DNA from: Plantago elongata
Lineage: Eukaryota > Streptophyta > Magnoliopsida > Lamiales > Plantaginaceae
Direction: 5' to 3'
Assembly (NCBI GenBank): GCA_036897095.1
Contig: JAYMSP010000029.1
Coordinates: 1-64,000 of the forward strand
DNA: 64,000 nt
The notes beneath the pieces were generated by a model that made no database searches, was not told the origin of the DNA, and saw only the letters and a list, made by a program, of their open reading frames with translations. Of this stretch, positions 47,114 to 60,207 are shown one piece after another. A program made the translations under genes and the position numbers. How positions within the stretch are numbered: position 1 is the first letter of the stretch; each line of letters opens with the position of its first letter.

Positions 47114-50100
47114 CTATAGTAATAACAATTGTGACTTTTGATCAACGCCATTGAAGATGAAAGTCCCACACATCGGCACAAATTGTCCTGTGATTAGCTG
47201 CAATTTCACCAAAACACCAATAGCATTTAATGGCCAACACTTGAAAGAATTTTTAGAATAATAATACAGATGACCCAAAATGTTATAATACACATGTTAT
47301 TCATGTACCCTTGGTGCTTTATGGGAGTATATATAAGTCAATTCTGATTTCACCAGTTCATTTTTGTAATCCAATTTACAAAAAAGGAAACGATAAGAAT
47401 ATTGGACAGTGCCTCACTTACCTTCTTGATAACATCATTTTAACTAAGATGAGATGGACTCTTCTACCGGAAATAAATAAATAAAATTATGCAATAAGCC
47501 AATAACCATAGTTACAGTCACAGGTCCCACAGACTTTGCCATGAGAAGTTGATGTTAGTATTTGATTCAAGACGAGAGATAAGAAACCAACCTTGATCAC
47601 TTCCTGTGAAGCTATTCCTCCAATGAAGGAAGCCACAGCGAGAAGTTCTGCAGCACCATATCGACACATCTCATTAATTAGGTCTTCTGTTAAGGTGGAA
47701 CCATTGCAGCCCAAGTCGCCAAGAAGGGTGACAGCTGTAGTTTTCAATCTGGAAATCTCTTCATCCATCTCACTGGAAAATTAAAAAGCGCATTCAAGCA
47801 ACCCGGGGGGGGCGGCGCACTGTTGGAACACATGACAAAAAAAGGTTTGAATTTACCCATCAAACTGCCCAGGAAAGCTGTTGTAGTTTGCAGCGAAACG
47901 ATCCACAGCTCTTAAGAGAATATAAAATCCCACAGCAACACTGCCAGAGAATCAATCAAGTGAGTGGTGAATTTTGTACTGTACCCAAGTCCTAACCATG
48001 ATAATGGTAAGATATTAATGCAAAACAGCAATTATAATTCATTTTAATTTGAGAAGATTATACACATCCTCGGCAAACAGAAAAAATAAGGAGCTACTCC
48101 ATCCTACACAGTACACTGTAATGGCTACTATATATTGGGTGCAAGCCACTTTGCCTTAATCTCTGGTCATCCATGACTAGCTTCTACTAATTTACAAGCA
48201 GTTGTAGGTGTGATGTATTGCGAGTATTCGATGTATTTTCAAAATAAAAGGCTATTGTATTTTTCGGTGAAATGTTGTCTCTTCCTGTCAAGATAAGGAT
48301 CACACTTTATATGGAAGGTGGTTTCTATTCCTTCGGATGTGACTGTATCTAAATTAATGCAACTCATCATTAATGGTTTTCAGCCAACATACATGAATGG
48401 CCACACGATTCTGATATATAGAGAGGTATGAGAGATCTCTAAAATTACCTGTCTCCATATTACATTTCATGGCACATAAAAGAGACTCCCATCATTATTG
48501 AGTGTGTGGGTTTATCTTCGAGAGTGCAACTCGCAGATAGTAGACAAATTTAATATCTAGACGGGCTTCAATTACCCTGGCAAATGCAATACTAAACCCG
48601 ATTGTATACCAAGGTATTTTTCTTTGGTAATGTATGAAGTTCTACCGAACACCCAAAATGGAAAATACATGGAGTTCTATAGGGGAGGTAAGGAATAATT
48701 ATACAAGGAAAAGTACCTGTAGTCTTCATCCGTCAAATATTTTTGCAACTCATGTTGAACTGGTGAATTATACTCATCTTCAATTGGGCGGTATCGGCAT
48801 ACCTAATAATACAAAACAAAGTAGACTATTTGAAACAAGCTAGCAATCATAAATCATGTAACGGCAAAGTAGCAGTAAGCCCTCCATAGTTACAACTTAC
48901 TAGAACAAGTACGACTAAGTTTCCCCACAACATTTGGATTTCAAAAGGAAGCTGTTAAAATGAACTGGGGTTACATGACTTTCCATGGAAAGTCCTCCAC
49001 TGTAGTGGGAATAATAAGGTTATCTCACTAAAGTAAGCAATAATATGGTAGTCAATGAAAAAAGATCATAAATACTCTCTGAAAATTTGCCAAGATCATA
49101 GCCCTCTTGAAGCAGCCTTTTATGTCATAGTAATATGAGCACAAGAAAAGGTACACTAGAGGTCTTTGCTTTTGCCACTGACTATCACTGCATAAACTTA
49201 TTGCTGCTGGTTCTGGACCAATCTTTACAAACAGCCTATTGAGGGATCCATTGTACTTGAAGTTCAAAGAGTTAGAAACTCTTCCCCGTACCTTGTATAA
49301 GCAAATTTGAATTGGGGAGGCTGGTAATTATGCGTCCTTCTCTGTCCCCACCTTTTCTAAATGATAATTGATCCTACCTACTATATGTTCATCCCACTTG
49401 CAAGTTCATATTAGGACAAGGGAACAATATAAGGCAAAGTTACAAGCATAACCTTGACTTTCCGTGCATTTTTGCAGAAACTCTTGATTGTTGACTTTGA
49501 AATGCTATCTTGATCTCTACCTATCTTCTTCAGTATTTTCCTCACACGCTGCTCCATAACATGACAATCAGCCTCAGCCTTAGCTTGATAGATCCTTTGC
49601 AGGTTAACGTATAGCCTACATCAGACTCAGGTAATCAGGACCTTCGTAAAGTAAGCAAACCCGAGGATAAAGGGCTCATATAAAAATTCCTTACTCCGTC
49701 GAAGATGTCATGTCTGGAATTGACCCTTCCAGAGGTGCCTCTCCACCACCTTCATTAGCTATAAATTCCTGATGAATGACCAGAGGTTATAATGGAAATT
49801 AAGAACCACTCTGCATGATAATTGCATGTTCTGGTCATCCATTGACTTGTACGAATTACGAAATAAGCACACCAGTAATATACTAAAGTGGCAATTTGAA
49901 AATTTTTTGCATGTTAAAGCAATCAGGTGAGTTGCATGGTTGGAAGACTGAAAAGGAAGATAAGTTTGATGATCAAGGAAACAACAGTGATCACAGAAAG
50001 AGAAGAAAGGAGTACAATTAAAAATAGTTAAAAAAGAAAAGGGAAGATAATCTTGAGCTCCAAGTATCTAGATAAAAAAGTAATTCGTGTTTTCTATGTA

Positions 50101-53100
50101 TATTGAAGAAAAAAATGATGACTTCAAGCAACAACAACCTGGAACACCACTGCTCAAATTATTAAGGAGAATCTGCGGAAATGTGAAATTACACATATAC
50201 AGGCCTCCCTCTGCCATAGGTAACGTTTAAAAATTTTCAAAATGCCTTTCACCATCAACTTCATACATTGTGTTTCATTACAGACCCCCTTACCATCAAC
50301 TTTCATTCATCTTAACAAATTATTCTTCTTATATCAAATTGTGAGAAGAGATTATAAGCAAAAAAAAGTATACAGTATCATTTCAAAGAATGTTGTCGCA
50401 GATGTGAAACTTTGATTGTTGCTTTATTACAATATGTGATACAGCTTGCATTTTATAACAAAAGTATGGAGATCTTACATTATTATTAGAGAACAACAAT
50501 TAGTTTTGGGCTTTTGGCATGCAACAATCATTATCAACTTGACTATTGATAGGCAATGAACTAGTGAGATATCAAAATTTTACTTCCAAAGACTAGTTTC
50601 GCAACGGCTGTAAAACTACTTCTATGCCACTAGATAACTTGAAATAATTATCAGTACACCCACAGATAGTTACATTATGAAAACTTCAGGAAAATGCTTG
50701 GGGTGAAAGTAGATTATTGCATTGACAAAATTAATTCCAACTGTTTTGAAAAGATGTACTTTAGACCCACTGGAGATGTTTTGGTTACATAATGTTATTT
50801 ATATGCCAGGGGCAACAAGGGAAGTGCATTAAAAAAAATATGATGTCAAAACAAAATAATGGAGAAGTGGCGAAAATGATTGAAAAATGCTTTGGGGGGG
50901 GGTGGGGAGGTGTTTGTGAAAATTTCCCAATCCTAAAAGATAAAGAAAAGACAAAGGAAGTTATTGCCATCCAAGATGAAATTAGTTCACATGGAGTAGC
51001 ATTTAAATGTTATCACACAGTAGCTTTGATGATTCTAGTGAAAGACAACATTGTCTATCTGCTGCATAACTAAGCTGGGCTAATGTATTCAAGCAAAAGA
51101 CTAGGATAGTAGACAGTTACCTTCAGAGCTGCCACCAACACCCAAAACTCTGAGGAAGTGGAGTCGACTTCAGCACAACTGTCATCTATAATCTGCTTTA
51201 AGGTTGTACCTAACAAAATTATTAAAGATGTTATGGATACTCGGATGAATGTAAATCAAGTCTAAATTAATCAGCTAAATCACCATCGACCACATTGATA
51301 ATTTATGTTAACGTATTATGGACTTTCTCAGCTACATGTTCTTATACCACAAAAATCAGGAAAATTCAAAAGCTATGCAACATGACCCAGATGCTGGAGA
51401 GATAATGTTGCATTAATTTCAAACGATATATAGAAACATCTGGAACCAAGCTAGTTCAAACTGTAGGGAAAAAGAACAGGTAAGTTGTATAGAAAACCAG
51501 ATTTTCATAGACATCAGGAAAGAGAGACTACATCACAGTTTATACTGGTATAAATTAGGGAACATGTCAAATACAAGGGCAGGCGGCCATATGGCGTTTT
51601 CCTAATATATAAGTGAAAATGTTTTATTCAAAGAATTTCACAAAATAGTTTTCCAAAAAACTAATCATAATCTAGTTATTCAGACCTAATATCTATTTTC
51701 CTGATTTGTATAGTCGTAAATGTAGCAACCAGCTGTCAGCAGACTCCAAATCCAATTATAAGTGCTGAATCCTATACCTGTAGTTAGATAGTGCCGAGTA
51801 TATGACGCAGCTTGATCTACAATGGTCACAGGTAGATTTTAGAAGCTATAGACTAACCGTGGGTAACATGGGGCAGGACTTAAATTGATTTTAATTTTTT
51901 TTTTTGGAAACGGCTAAAGGGTGACTCGAACCCCGACCTATTGGTTGGAAGTGAAGCGTCTTACCAACTGAGTTGTGCTTCATTATCATTGATTTTAAAT
52001 TGTTAATCCCGGATTGCGTCGTGCCTAACCAAAAAAACTGGGATAGCGGGATCGCGCTACCGGGATACTGAAGTTAAATATATGATATACAATACATTAC
52101 AACATAAACTTAAAACCTTAGAAATAACTCAATTAACAGGTAGAAGGTCAGAAACTAAAGAACTTGAACTTTGTAAATTTGCAAATTATTAGGTTTCAAT
52201 TGGGCTAAATTGCAATTTACCCCCGAACTTTAATATCCTGCCTGGGATATCCAGGATCCTGGCTGCAATCCTGCCCGGGATGGGCATGTCAATCCCGCCC
52301 AGGTGCAAAACTGCACCGGGATAGCGGGATCGTGCGGGATCTCGCTTGGATTGACAACACTGAGCATGACTAGTATGTCTCTGAATAGGTGAATAGGGGG
52401 TTCACAGTTCAATTATGTTGATGTGTGTAGCTCACTGGATATTCCCCTATGTCTGGCAGTCTGGCAATTCATTGACATGGAAGGCAATATTAATTTACAG
52501 ATCGGAGATGGTAGTTTCCCATTGTTCATCCAACTTTTTAAAACGCAAAATGTATAGTCAAAGACAAAATGAGAATGCACAAATTGCCCCTAGACACTTG
52601 AAAGCAGGCCACGGCCACTGGGTTTTGATTGTGCAACACTGGAATTCTGCAAAAGCAGAACCCTGGAAATATGTTACAAATGAAAAAATACCCCCATGTA
52701 CACACAGTGTCTTCTGTATCGCTTAGCCTATAATCTGTTCAAACCCAGACCTTATGGCTCCAGGGTTGTTTTATAAAGTGTAACATTTATTATCTAACTT
52801 GGCACATTGATTGGCCACCAAAGACATCAGAACCATTAAGGATAAAAGCTGCCTAAGTAAAGCTTATGATATTAACTTACTCATAGTGTGTAAGTGTAAC
52901 ACATGAAAAATAAACAACTTACTTATTCCTCGAGGAGCAAAGATTTTAAATGAAGCTTCTATTGCTTCCTTATAATTATCTTCATCAGATGCAACCATCT
53001 TGGCCTTGACTAGATCCTAATATGTCCACCCAAAAGAAACCATGCCACTAAATAAGGAGGGAAATAGAGAAATTCAAGTAGCAAATTATTAAGAAGACAA

Positions 53101-55783
53101 ACACAGGGGGAGGGGGAGGGAGGAGAAAGAAAATTGGTTATGCACCTTAAATACTCTTTTCTCTTCCCTTGTCGATGGAAGGTTCCCATCATGACTTTTG
53201 GACCAATCCTCTGCCATCTTGATAAGAATGATAACATAAGGAGTATGCTTATGGAGAACAGGATCAGATGCATCCAAATCAATTGTTTCTGCAAATCTGA
53301 GTGTGTAAACAATCCAATTAGAATTGCGAAGGTTGGCAACTCGGCATAGAAAATCCGATCAAGGTTCGTGGTAATAGTAAATCTTTTAGAAAGAATGCAT
53401 GACTTCAAAGTACATAAATCAACCTTTTCAGTTCAGGCCATGGATTATTTAGCCGAAGATCATCCAAAAAGTGATCAGGTTTTGATTCTATTACGGCATG
53501 TTCCTGCATAAGAAGAGATATCAGGGCCTACGCCTTGAAAATTATCAATAAACCTTGATTTTTGCAGAAAATATAACCAGAAATTCTTCATTCATGTCTG
53601 AAACACACTCATCAGATCAAAGCCATTTTTAATCAGAACGGCAACCAAAAATTATTATCCAGCAGCTATCATCAGTTTAGGCTACATATCCAAGAAGCTA
53701 AAACAACAAAAGGAAGCAAGTGTCATGTTTCCAGAATTACCTTCATGCTGATCCGGACAAAACCAGTAAGTCCATAAGAGCGTGCAAATATCAAGATGAC
53801 ATTTGCATCACGACATATTCTATCTAGTTTCACCATGGATTCTTCGGCAAGCTGAAAACATATTACATGGTTTGTAAGAGAGACTTGATATAATGAAAAT
53901 TGCATAATATAAGATGATCAAGAGGCATTTAAAATTCATACACTCATTTTTCGTATACTTGTAGTATTTTTATATAATAAAGATGCAAAACTTACTTGCA
54001 AGAGATCTTTCCTAACTTCCTAATAATTGCAGTGGATAAACCAGAATGCCAAAACTACGGTAATCGGGTATTGAAATCTATCAGATGAAGTATGATATAA
54101 GACTACTGTACCAATTAATTCTAGGCCTTTTACATCAAGATCAAATCCTGCAAAAGTGCAGGTAAAATCAAATTTGTTGAAGACTTGGTGAAAAGACATT
54201 AGCTATCCCTACAGGGGAACTGAGAGGATATTAGAACAAGAACGGTTGACATGAACAGTGAGAAAACTCAATTGCATGTCCTATACCCAAAAGGGAAGTG
54301 GCTTATCCTCTTGCTCTTACAATGGCTAATTAAACCATAGAGTGTCCAACGTTTTTACCCAAAATTTAGACCCAGAATACTAGAGTAGGCAGACAACAAG
54401 TTTGATGACACTCTAAATGTAAGTGGTAATGACATAACCTCATGTCCATTCTGGAATCATTATAATTCAAGTCATTCTGTATTTTTTAAGCACCCAAATA
54501 TTTGCTTGATTGAAGCCAGGTAAGTTTTACTCAGAACCACACAGGTCTTAAAGCTAAATAACCAGGGTTCTAGAGTTGGAGTTGGCAAATCTAGTCTATG
54601 CAATGCAATTCCAATCACCACATGTGTCATTCACACTTAGTCCGGCTTCCAAATGTTCGAGGACAACATATTGTGTGTAGGTAACATTACCACCAACGAA
54701 GTTCAATATAAACAGCCATGATGAATTTCGATGGAACTTGCAGCAAAGTTATGATTGGTGCACACATCAGACTACAAAACGTGGGAAAATCGTAAGTTTT
54801 ATTAGCCTCTCAAATTTTCCGGAGTTTCGTTTGTGAACAGACTCAATGATGTATTCATGGTACCAAAGGATAAACCCCACTTGAGTGACACAAAATACAA
54901 TACGCAGATGATCATACTGAAAAGCGACTAAATGCACTAACAAACAACGAAGAAAAGCAACTATCTGGAGTGTAGGGAAATGCAATTCTACAATACTAAC
55001 AAGCACATTACAATGCAATCCAATACCTGTGTGGCAATGACCAACGTGAACTGTGCAAAGAAGGAGGGATTCTTATTAATCAATTCATCTGGATACTCCT
55101 CAATAAACTTGGCCTTAACAGCATCATTCAACTCTTGTAGAAATGAGCAAACAGTTTTGGCTTTGGATTGCCCAACACTTGATTCATCAACTGCATAAAG
55201 CATCAACCCACAATGAAACAAGTTCCAACAAAAAATGTAAGGGATAAATATGATCTAGTCGTTACCAATATTTTTTATTTAAAAGTTATTAATATTTTAT
55301 TAAGGGCGCGTTTAATTCAAGTGTCAAATTCACAAGTTTAAAGTAACAATGTTGAACGTTAAAACGAAGAATATAAGTTAAGATATACAGTAAAACGAGG
55401 TCTATCACTAATACACATATTTCTATCCGTAATAGATACAATACACGTATTTGTATCAGTAATAGATACAAGGAAAAGCAATATACCCATAAAATTGTTC
55501 CCTAAATCGGCGAGTTGAACTTTGGAGCCGTCAACAACAGTAATGCTACCGATACCACCGAGAACGAGATTCTTAAGAGTTTCAGAACCGGTGGGGCCAC
55601 AGTTGAGCAAGCATATGCTCGATTTCTCGAGAGCTGTTTGCCCTTGCTCACCCCATATTCTGCAGAACAACGATAACTAATTCAATTCAATTCCTGAAAG
55701 ACTGTAAATTGTACTAGCATAGGGAAGAGAAGAGATGTTGGTTACCTGAGCTGACGATCGTACTTCGTTTTGGGTTCGGCCAT
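47114..55783 (-). CDS. AXR1: AXR1, NEDD8/RUB-activating enzyme E1 regulatory subunit, 14 exons, 523 aa
   Basis: Exons in transcript order: 55783-55746, 55659-55487, 55190-55027, 53851-53741, 53503-53424, 53296-53146, 53016-52923, 51209-51121, 49768-49695, 49615-49453, 48802-48717, 47940-47857, 47772-47592, 47197-47114. All are GT-AG and in frame. AXR1 pairs with ECR1 to adenylate NEDD8/RUB and start its transfer to cullins, which switches on SCF ligases, including the auxin receptor complex. Seen: [14 protein letters not shown] at the N-terminus, the Rossmann nucleotide fold [68 protein letters not shown], and [18 protein letters not shown] with the C-terminus [11 protein letters not shown]. 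As in its family it lacks the catalytic cysteine domain of its partner. Length is close to the 540 residues known for Arabidopsis. Confidence 0.96.
51895..51987 (-). mobile_element. tRNA-derived SINE in AXR1 intron 7
   Basis: On the minus strand: AGCACAACTCAGTTGG (box A), TAAGACGCTTCACTTCC, GGGGTTCGAGTCACCC (box B), a 13-base body and a poly(A) tail. Perfect 11-bp target duplications attgattttaa lie at 51884-51894 and 51988-51998. At about 93 bp it is very short, little more than a tRNA-like head plus tail. It is the full-length counterpart of the copy at 30088-30152. Confidence 0.9.
51999..52364. mobile_element. hAT-like MITE next to the SINE
   Basis: The left end (ttgttaatcccggattgcg) and the right end, reverse complement TGTTGTCAATCCAAGCGAG, are inverted repeats sharing TTGT-AATCC. 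Both subterminal parts repeat 'gggatagcggga' and 'gggatcg' motifs. The left border overlaps the SINE target duplication, so the SINE landed at or beside the MITE end and the MITE's own target duplication cannot be read. Confidence 0.65.
55410..55469. repeat. 30-bp tandem duplication in AXR1 intron 2
   Basis: Units at 55410-55439 and 55440-55469 both start aatacac and end aatagatac, with about four differences between them. They lie close to the donor side of the intron, about 18 bp from exon 2. Confidence 0.8.
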
Positions 55784-55914
55784 TGCTCCACTTTGCTTAC
55801 TTGGTACGCGAGTGACTGAGAGTCTGAGACTAATGTTTGCTCTCCTGCCTACCTGCTTTTCGTTTCGCTTTCCTCAGGGGCTCATTGGTAACAAAACAGA
55901 CAAGTAAAGCTTAG

Positions 55915-56330
55915 CTAGTGTTGTTCAATAGTCGAGCCGAGCATTATAGTTGTAATAATTTCAACTCAAGTTCGAGTTCAACCAAGCCGAATTTGTTAAC
56001 ATAATGAGTAAAAAAAAATCAACTTTAACTGGAATGATATGTAACGAGCTCGAGCTCGACTCAACTCAAAAAAATATGAACTTTATCGTGTTTTAACGAG
56101 CTTTATCTATTATAAATATTAAAAGTATGTATAAAAATATACATTTATAATTTATTAAAATAATTACTCTAAGCTAGCTTTGTCGAGCAAGCGTTACATA
56201 AATGAGCTAAGCGTTACATAAATCGTGCACCTTATCGAGCGAGTTGAACTCGTTCCTTAACTAGTCGAGCATTCGTTAAGGTTCAATTCGCGTAACAACC
56301 TTTGATAAAGCTCACAAGTGTTTAATTAAA
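55915..56330. mobile_element. Possible second GAGCTCG-rich TIR element
   Basis: Both sides of this stretch carry opposed gtcgagccgagc / gagctcgagctcgact and gagcgagttgaactcg motifs around an AT-rich middle, the same layout as the element at 8323-8830. Termini and target duplication are not resolved. It lies about 130 bp upstream of the AXR1 start, so it borders or forms part of that promoter. Confidence 0.4.
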
Positions 56331-56939
56331 GGTGTATTTTTGAAATATTGACTAAAATACATGTCGCTCCATAGAGTTTTATAGAGGTGTTTTGTCGTAT
56401 AATTTGAAACACTCCAAGTAGCTTGATGTGATAATGTAAGCGCGTTATGATGTGTATTTACATGACTTAAACTATGATATTATCGAAATGTCATTAAAAA
56501 TTCCCTTTTATTTATATGTCGTTTGGTTTGAATTGTGGAAGCATTTAGCAAGTGTACTTTGTTTCATTTGATTATTCAAAGTAAACAGAGTAGGACAGAG
56601 TGGGGAAATTTAATTTTGCTTCCAATTACACAAGCCATACCTTTTGCAGAAACTGTTTATTTTTGCATGTTTCCTTAGCATGCTTATAAACCTTATAAAA
56701 ATTAATTAGCCTGAAAATCAAGAGGTATGGCATGTTTATTCTAGTCAATATGCGATTTTCATATTTTCATTGGTTTGTTAACCTGATGTTTTACTGTGTT
56801 AAAGTAAAACCAAGGTAACAACGACTATGAGTGGCTAGAATTCTTATTTGCACAAGCCATACCTCTTGCAAAAACTGTTAATTTTTTATTAATTCCATAG
56901 CATGGAGAACCTTCACATCAACATTTGTGTGATGAAAAC
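56331..56939. other. Spacer with a direct repeat upstream of the Helitron
   Basis: A roughly 60-bp sequence starting cacaagccatacctt and containing tgcaraaactgtta occurs at about 56629-56690 and again at 56850-56910. It may belong to the Helitron's 5' part or be an older repeat. No coding function is seen. Confidence 0.4.
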
Positions 56940-59900
56940 TGCACTTATACACAGTTTCACATTCCAAGAGGTCAGGCACAACAAGCATTCTTCGGACAGG
57001 AAGAATAGCACAACAATTTATCATCGACGGCCACATGAAGTTGGAAACCCAGCAACTGGACTTCATTCGACACCACCAACAGACACAAATAAGAGTCAAT
57101 ACACTCCAAGGAATAAGAGACACCGTATCATTCGACGGGGTAATAAGCATGGACAACATAAGTAGAAGAATATATCTACCAAGCTCCCATGGTGGAAGTC
57201 CTAGAGATATGAATTGCAGATGCTCTAACATTGGTGGAGAAGTACGGCAAACTAGACTTCTTCATAACAATGACACGTAACACAAAATGGAAAGAGATTC
57301 AAGATGAGCTATTACCTGGAGAAGAGGCACAAAACAAGATGGATCTATTAACAAGAGTTTTCAATGCCAAGAACAAGAGGCTGAAGGAAGAACTTGTAGA
57401 CAAGGGAGTGCTTGGAGATGTCGTGGCCGATTTCTACGTAATTGAATACCAAAAAAGAGGTCTCCCACACGCCCACTGGCTACTCGTGTTTGATAGACGA
57501 CACACTCTCACGTCGTAGGAAGCATACGATACTTTTGTAAGCGCATAGATACCGGACAAGGAAGTACAACCACACCTTTATTCGTGCGTCACAAAACACA
57601 TGATGCACGAGCCTTGTTGAGAGCTCAACAAACATAATGTCTGCATGAAAGGAGAGACCGATGATTAAAAGACTTGCAAAAACAAGTACCCCAAAAAGTT
57701 TGTTGAGTACACGATCCACAAGCAAAACTCATATCCAAACTACATGCGTAGAAACAATGGACGAACATCATATATAAGAAACCATGAACTCGACAACAGG
57801 TGGGTCATCCCATATAATCCATATCTGCTAGCAATGTTTGACTGTCACATGAATGTCGAGATCTGCACCGACATCAAACTCGTTAAATACTTGACAAGTA
57901 TGTGTGCAAGGGAACAAACAAGGTAAAGTACTCGGTATATCAGGAGTCGGAACAAGGTGAGATTTACGAGATAGAAAACTTCCAGGATGCTCGATGGCTC
58001 TGCGCACCGGAATCGTTATGGAGAACATTCGGGTTCAAAATGAACGACATGAAACCACAAGTCAGACAACTCCAGGTGCATTTAGAGAACATGCAACAAA
58101 TCTTTTTGCCCACAGATGCAGATATCAATGAAGTCATGAATGACCCAAGAAGATCAAGAACCCAACTAACATAATTCTTCTGCTTAAACAGAGAAAATGC
58201 ACGGGTCAGAGCGAAAAATCTCATTTACAAAGAATTCCCCCAGGAGTTCTGTTGGGAGGATAAACCAAAGAGGTGGGAACCAAGAAAGAGAAACACTGGA
58301 ATGATAGGTCGACTTGTCACAGTGAGTCCGACAGAGAGGGAAAAGTATTACCTAAGGATATTGTTGAATCACGTACGTGCTCCGACCTCTTACGAGGATT
58401 TAAGGACAACTAACAATTTTACCTACGAGACATTCAGTGAGGCAGCGAGAGAAAGAGGTCTACTCCAATCAGATGCGGACATTAGAGAAACAATCCATGA
58501 AGCATGTGGATACAAGATGCCATACTCCCTACACGGAATGTTTGCCACCATACAGTACTACAATTCTCTGTCATACCCGAGCGCACTGTGGGAAAAATTC
58601 AAGGAGGAGATGTTATATGATTTCCTGAATGTCGAAGGAACCACAAAAGATGAAGCATATAACAACTCCCTCAAATCCATAGATGTGTTCCTCAAGATCT
58701 ACAACCGATCAATAAATGATTACAATATCGTCCCGCACAACGTAGGAGGCACTCGAGAAGAGTTGAGCTCAAGGAACTACAACAACGAGGTTGAAATACC
58801 AGTTTCAGAAGCAGACCTCAATGCATCGAAGCTTCTTAACTCCTACCAGAAGAAAGCTTTTGATGAGATAACAACTGCAATCAATGGAGATCATGGAGGG
58901 GCATTCTTCCTCGATGGCCCCGGTGGATCAAGAAAGACATTTCTATACAGATCTTTGCTAGCGCATGTGAGGTCGAAAAACCAAATAGTGTTGGTCGTAG
59001 CATCTTCAGGTGTAGCAGCATCCCTTTTATCAGGAGGACGATCTGCGCATAACAGATTTGAATTTCCACTAGAGATAGATGATAAAGTATCTTGCTCAAT
59101 AAGCAAACAAAGCGACGATGTCCTCCTAATGATCGAAGCAAAGCTGATAATATGGGATGAGGCAACAATGGCGAACCTCAAGCTGATAGAGGCACTAGAT
59201 GACCTCCTCAGTGACCTAACAGGAAAAATAAAGTTATTCGGCGGAAAGACTGTAGTTTTTGGGGGAGATTTTCGACAGACCGTACTCGTTGTCAAAAGGG
59301 CAGGAAGAAAGGAAACAATAGATGCATGCCTCGTGAGATCAAAATTTTGGCCAATGCTCCGTAAACTAAGCTTGACAGAGAACATGCACGAGAGCAAGAG
59401 AAGACCCACATTTTATGGAGTATCTTATGCGGATAGGGAACGATATAGAGCCATCATAGAGAGCCCACAAAGTTACCCTTCCAGAACACATGTGCATCAA
59501 ATATACAAACTATGAGAAGCCACTTAAACACTTAATTCCAGAGATATACCCGTCCTTCAAAGAGTTCAATAGCAACCCTTACTCGGTCATGGACAGAGCA
59601 ATCCTTACGCCGAGGAACGACTGTGTCCACAAAATAAATAATTCTCTGATATACAAGTTTCCAGGGCAAATATTTGAGTTCTACAGCGCAGACCTCGCAC
59701 ATGACAGTGACCAACAGACACATTGTCAGGATTTTCTCAATTCTACCGACATACCGAGACTCCCACAACACGTCGTAAAGCTAAAGGTGAACAGTCCTAT
59801 CATGATGATGAGAAATCTCAATGCGGCAGAAGGATTGTATAATGGGACAAGAATGATAGTAAAAGAGATCGGGAAACAAAATATCGACACAATAATTGCA

Positions 59901-60207
59901 TCTGGAGAACACAAAGGAAAGTATGTTTTGATACCAAGGATATCACTAGAAACGAAATACATTCTCAAATGCCCAATACTTTTCACAAGGAAGCAATTTC
60001 CCATAAGGTTATGCTTTGCAATGACAATAAACAAGGCACAAGGACAAACGCTGAAAAAGATTGTGATCTATTTGCCACAACCAATTTTCTCGCATGGACA
60101 GTTGTATGTTGCGTTGTCAAGAGCACGAAGTTCATCAGCGAAATGGTATTGATAAGGTCCCCAACAATAGACTCTGATGACCACACAAAGACAAGAAATA
60201 TTGTGTA
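56940..60207 (+). mobile_element. Helitron remnant (Rep plus PIF1-like helicase)
   Basis: Rep part: FIIDGHMKLETQQLDFIR (about 57015), RIYLPSSHGGSPRDMN, KLDFFITMTRNTKWKEI (about 57247-57300), and VIEYQKRGLPHAHWLL (about 57440-57485), matching the HUH-Rep region of plant Helitrons. Linker: WVIPYNPYLLAMFDCHMNVEICTDIK and the following yvckgtnk-type stretch. Helicase part (58301-60152): see separate entry. Coding pieces lie in several frames with several stops and frame changes, and the N-terminal third expected before Rep is missing or unrecognisable. I could not identify the TC 5' end or the hairpin plus CTRR 3' end, so true borders are unknown. The element is dead but was autonomous-type. Confidence 0.85.
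58190..60152 (+). pseudogene. Helitron helicase domain fragment (PIF1-like)
   Basis: One open stretch (58301-59515, 404 codons from its first Met) and a second, in a different frame (59490-60152), cover the helicase. Motifs: LNSYQKKAFDEI, Walker A as GPGGSRKTFL, VVASSGVAASLLSGGRSAH, KLIIWDEATMAN (Walker B), VVFGGDFRQT, LTENM, then in the second stretch [10 protein letters not shown]-like, [24 protein letters not shown], and [37 protein letters not shown]. Walker A normally reads GPGGTGKT; the Gly before Lys is Arg here, which should stop ATP binding. Between the stretches a segment following LTENM is lost or scrambled. Upstream at 58190-58300, in the first stretch's frame, sits NRENARVRAKNLIYKEFP. 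Confidence 0.85.

Noticed and set aside
50792-51073. 93-codon plus-strand open frame in AXR1 intron 8
   Set aside because: It includes a G-run and no domain; it is antisense to a well-defined intron.
51895-51987. A true tRNA gene on the minus strand
   Set aside because: Boxes A and B are present, but acceptor stems do not pair, a poly(A) tail follows and target duplications flank it, so it is a SINE.
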